A stretch of 64,000 nucleotides of DNA, taken from NCBI GenBank assembly GCA_023957125.1, contig JAMLHL010000007.1, positions 1-64,000 on the forward strand, given 5' to 3'. Position 1 is the stretch's first letter, and every line of letters begins with the position of its first letter. Positions 62,776-64,000 of the stretch are shown piece after piece. Position numbers and translations under genes: made by a program. Origin of the DNA: Chitinophagaceae bacterium. GTDB taxonomy: Bacteria > Bacteroidota > Bacteroidia > Chitinophagales > Chitinophagaceae. The notes beneath the pieces were generated by a model, which worked only from the letters and a program-made list of their open reading frames with translations, ran no database searches and had not been told where the DNA came from.

Positions 62776-63663
62776 ATGTTCTTTGAAAAAATACCGTTTA
62801 CCAGCTATGTACTAAAAGGGGTGTCACAAATAATGCTTCAGGAAAACCGGTGGACAGGATTGCTGTTCCTGGCCGGGATCTTTGCCGGAAGCTGGCAGTG
62901 TGGACTGGCAACAATACTTGCCACCGCTGTTGGTACATTAACCGCCATTCTGTTGAAGTTTGATCACAAAAGAATTGCCGCCGGTCTGTACGGATTCAGC
63001 CCGGCATTGGTGGGAGCCGGTATCGCTTTCTTTTTTCAAACCGGTTTGATCATTTGGGTTTCAATTATCGCAGGAAGTGTTTTGGCAAGCATCCTGCAAA
63101 ACTATTTTATCAAAAAAGATATTCCTGCTTACACGTTTCCGTTTGTTGTGGTAGCGTGGCTGCTCATCTTCTTATTAGATACTTCGGCCACGCCCTCCGA
63201 TCTGTTTTACCTGAAAACTGAAGGCGCTTACGATCAGCTCTATTTAGGATTGCGCGGATTCGGTCAGGTGATTTTTCAACCAAAAACGCTTTCGGGATTA
63301 CTCTTTTTTGCGGGCGTGCTCCTTCACAATCCAATAGCAGCTTTATACGGATTAACGGCGGCCTTTCTCGGGGCATTCATTGCCTGTCTGGCAAATCTGT
63401 CGCCGGAAAGTATAACCTCCGGGCTCTTTGGATTCAACGCCGTTTTATCAGCTATTGCTTTTGCAGATAGTCAAAAGAGATCTGCTTTTTGGGGACTGGT
63501 CGCAGTTTTAATCACTATGTTTCTCCACATCGCCTTAGTAAAATCCGAATGGCTGAATGCCTTCGGCGGGGTATTGACTTTTCCATTTGTTGCAGGCGTA
63601 GGGACTACATTGTTGATCCAGCGACTGAAGAAAAAAACCGGGGTGTCTATAAACTCAGCCTGA
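62776..63663 (+). CDS. Urea transporter
   Basis: A 295-residue membrane channel of the UT family with about ten hydrophobic segments. Both halves show the family repeat: YGFSPALVGAGIAFFF and FGFNAVLSAIAFA, with the intervening LLFFAGVLLHNPIAALYGL. It should move urea passively. No urease genes are in the window. The start at ATG 62776 is chosen over the extended frame from 62668, which overlaps the helicase. Probably co-transcribed with it. Confidence 0.88.
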   Translation: MFFEKIPFTSYVLKGVSQIMLQENRWTGLLFLAGIFAGSWQCGLATILATAVGTLTAILLKFDHKRIAAGLYGFSPALVGAGIAFFFQTGLIIWVSIIAGSVLASILQNYFIKKDIPAYTFPFVVVAWLLIFLLDTSATPSDLFYLKTEGAYDQLYLGLRGFGQVIFQPKTLSGLLFFAGVLLHNPIAALYGLTAAFLGAFIACLANLSPESITSGLFGFNAVLSAIAFADSQKRSAFWGLVAVLITMFLHIALVKSEWLNAFGGVLTFPFVAGVGTTLLIQRLKKKTGVSINSA

Positions 63664-63723
63664 TGCCATCGTTATCCCCTTGCTGTAACCGGATGACCAC
63701 GATAACCCGAAAAACTCATTTTT

Positions 63724-64000
63724 CTATTTAAGGCTTTGAAATTCCACAGCCAAAACCGTCAAATCCTGCTTGATCAATTTTATATAGGACTCTAACTGAT
63801 CATACATATTGGCCCGGTTGTACAACTGCTCTGTGCTGTATCGTCCGCCATCGGTGAAATATAATTCCAACAGTTGCTGTTTTTTCTTTGATCCTGCTTT
63901 TTTAATCTGTTTAAAGCTCATCCAGCGATCTATGATCTGGCTCCTTAATGATCTGCTGTCGGGATTTACCGGATCCCGGTAATTCAGGTAATACCATATA
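63724..64000 (-). CDS. Partial gene, N-terminus beyond the window, product unknown
   Basis: The frame stays open to the window edge, so only the C-terminal 91 residues or so are visible: ...YYLNYRDPVNPDSRSLRSQI, then WMSFKQIKKAGSKKKQQLLE and NRANMYDQLESYIKLIKQDL, ending EFQSLK. The internal ATG at 63921 could be taken as a start, but the upstream sequence (IIDRWMSF) looks coding. Mostly helical and basic; I cannot name the family. Confidence 0.6.
   Translation of the reverse strand, partial: IWYYLNYRDPVNPDSRSLRSQIIDRWMSFKQIKKAGSKKKQQLLELYFTDGGRYSTEQLYNRANMYDQLESYIKLIKQDLTVLAVEFQSLK

Overview
The window looks like a chromosomal segment of a Bacteroidota bacterium, most likely family Chitinophagaceae. 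The evidence is lineage-typical proteins (a BT_3928-like DoxX protein, DUF6089 barrel, DUF5107-TPR protein, MG2/TonB-plug protein, GH97, CE15, 814-residue fused ThrA), three-gene succinate dehydrogenase/fumarate reductase of the Bacteroidota type, weak Shine-Dalgarno signals, several TTG/GTG starts, and promoters matching the Bacteroidota consensus (TTG, about 19-21 nt, TAnnTTTG). The genus cannot be fixed from sequence alone. No rRNA, tRNA or CRISPR array was seen.

Layout. 1-6200: heptamer-repeat leader, a conserved unknown, SlyD-like isomerase, CE15 esterase, DUF1508 protein, cupin, DoxX/BT_3928 protein and an orphan OppB permease. 6250-20350: a carbohydrate cluster: divergent AraC regulator, then DUF5107-TPR, GH97, GH27, a small secreted remnant, aldose 1-epimerase, GH2 and an MFS sugar porter. 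Together these would trim galactoside- or arabinoside-type glycosides in the periplasm, epimerise the released sugar and import it; no SusC/SusD pair is present. 20440-28290: hairpin array, DUF481 barrel, TonB-plug/MG2 protein, porin, PEP carboxylase. 28480-33670: threonine operon thrA-thrB-thrC, with a promoter and a Thr/Ile-rich leader peptide that looks like an attenuator. 34400-38470: sdhC-sdhA-[insert]-sdhB, where the insert is a four-helix-bundle (23S rRNA intervening-sequence type) gene bracketed by inverted repeats. 38530-41050: PLP enzyme, secreted protein, lipB. 41100-44450: an accessory island made of duplicated non-coding repeats, a decayed CHC2-primase gene, an XRE regulator and a RelE/ParE toxin-antitoxin pair, framed by 180-bp direct repeats. 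44570-64000: housekeeping genes (RluD-type synthase, STAS, ClpC, ClC channel, cmk, oxidoreductase, Hsp20, ElaA, DUF6089, thioesterase, PlsC, HAD phosphatase, SWIM-SNF2 helicase, urea transporter) and a gene cut by the window edge.

The unexplained structure is mostly non-coding: (i) a two-hairpin repeat in three copies (1522, 10890, 31256), one of them enclosed by a perfect 17-bp inverted repeat in the GH97 leader; (ii) a related multi-hairpin repeat in three copies within the island; (iii) tracts with strict 7- or 8-bp periodicity placed beside start or stop codons; (iv) a 130-bp MITE-like element after hsp20; and (v) the intervening-sequence-like element inside the sdh operon, the strongest candidate for an undescribed system here.
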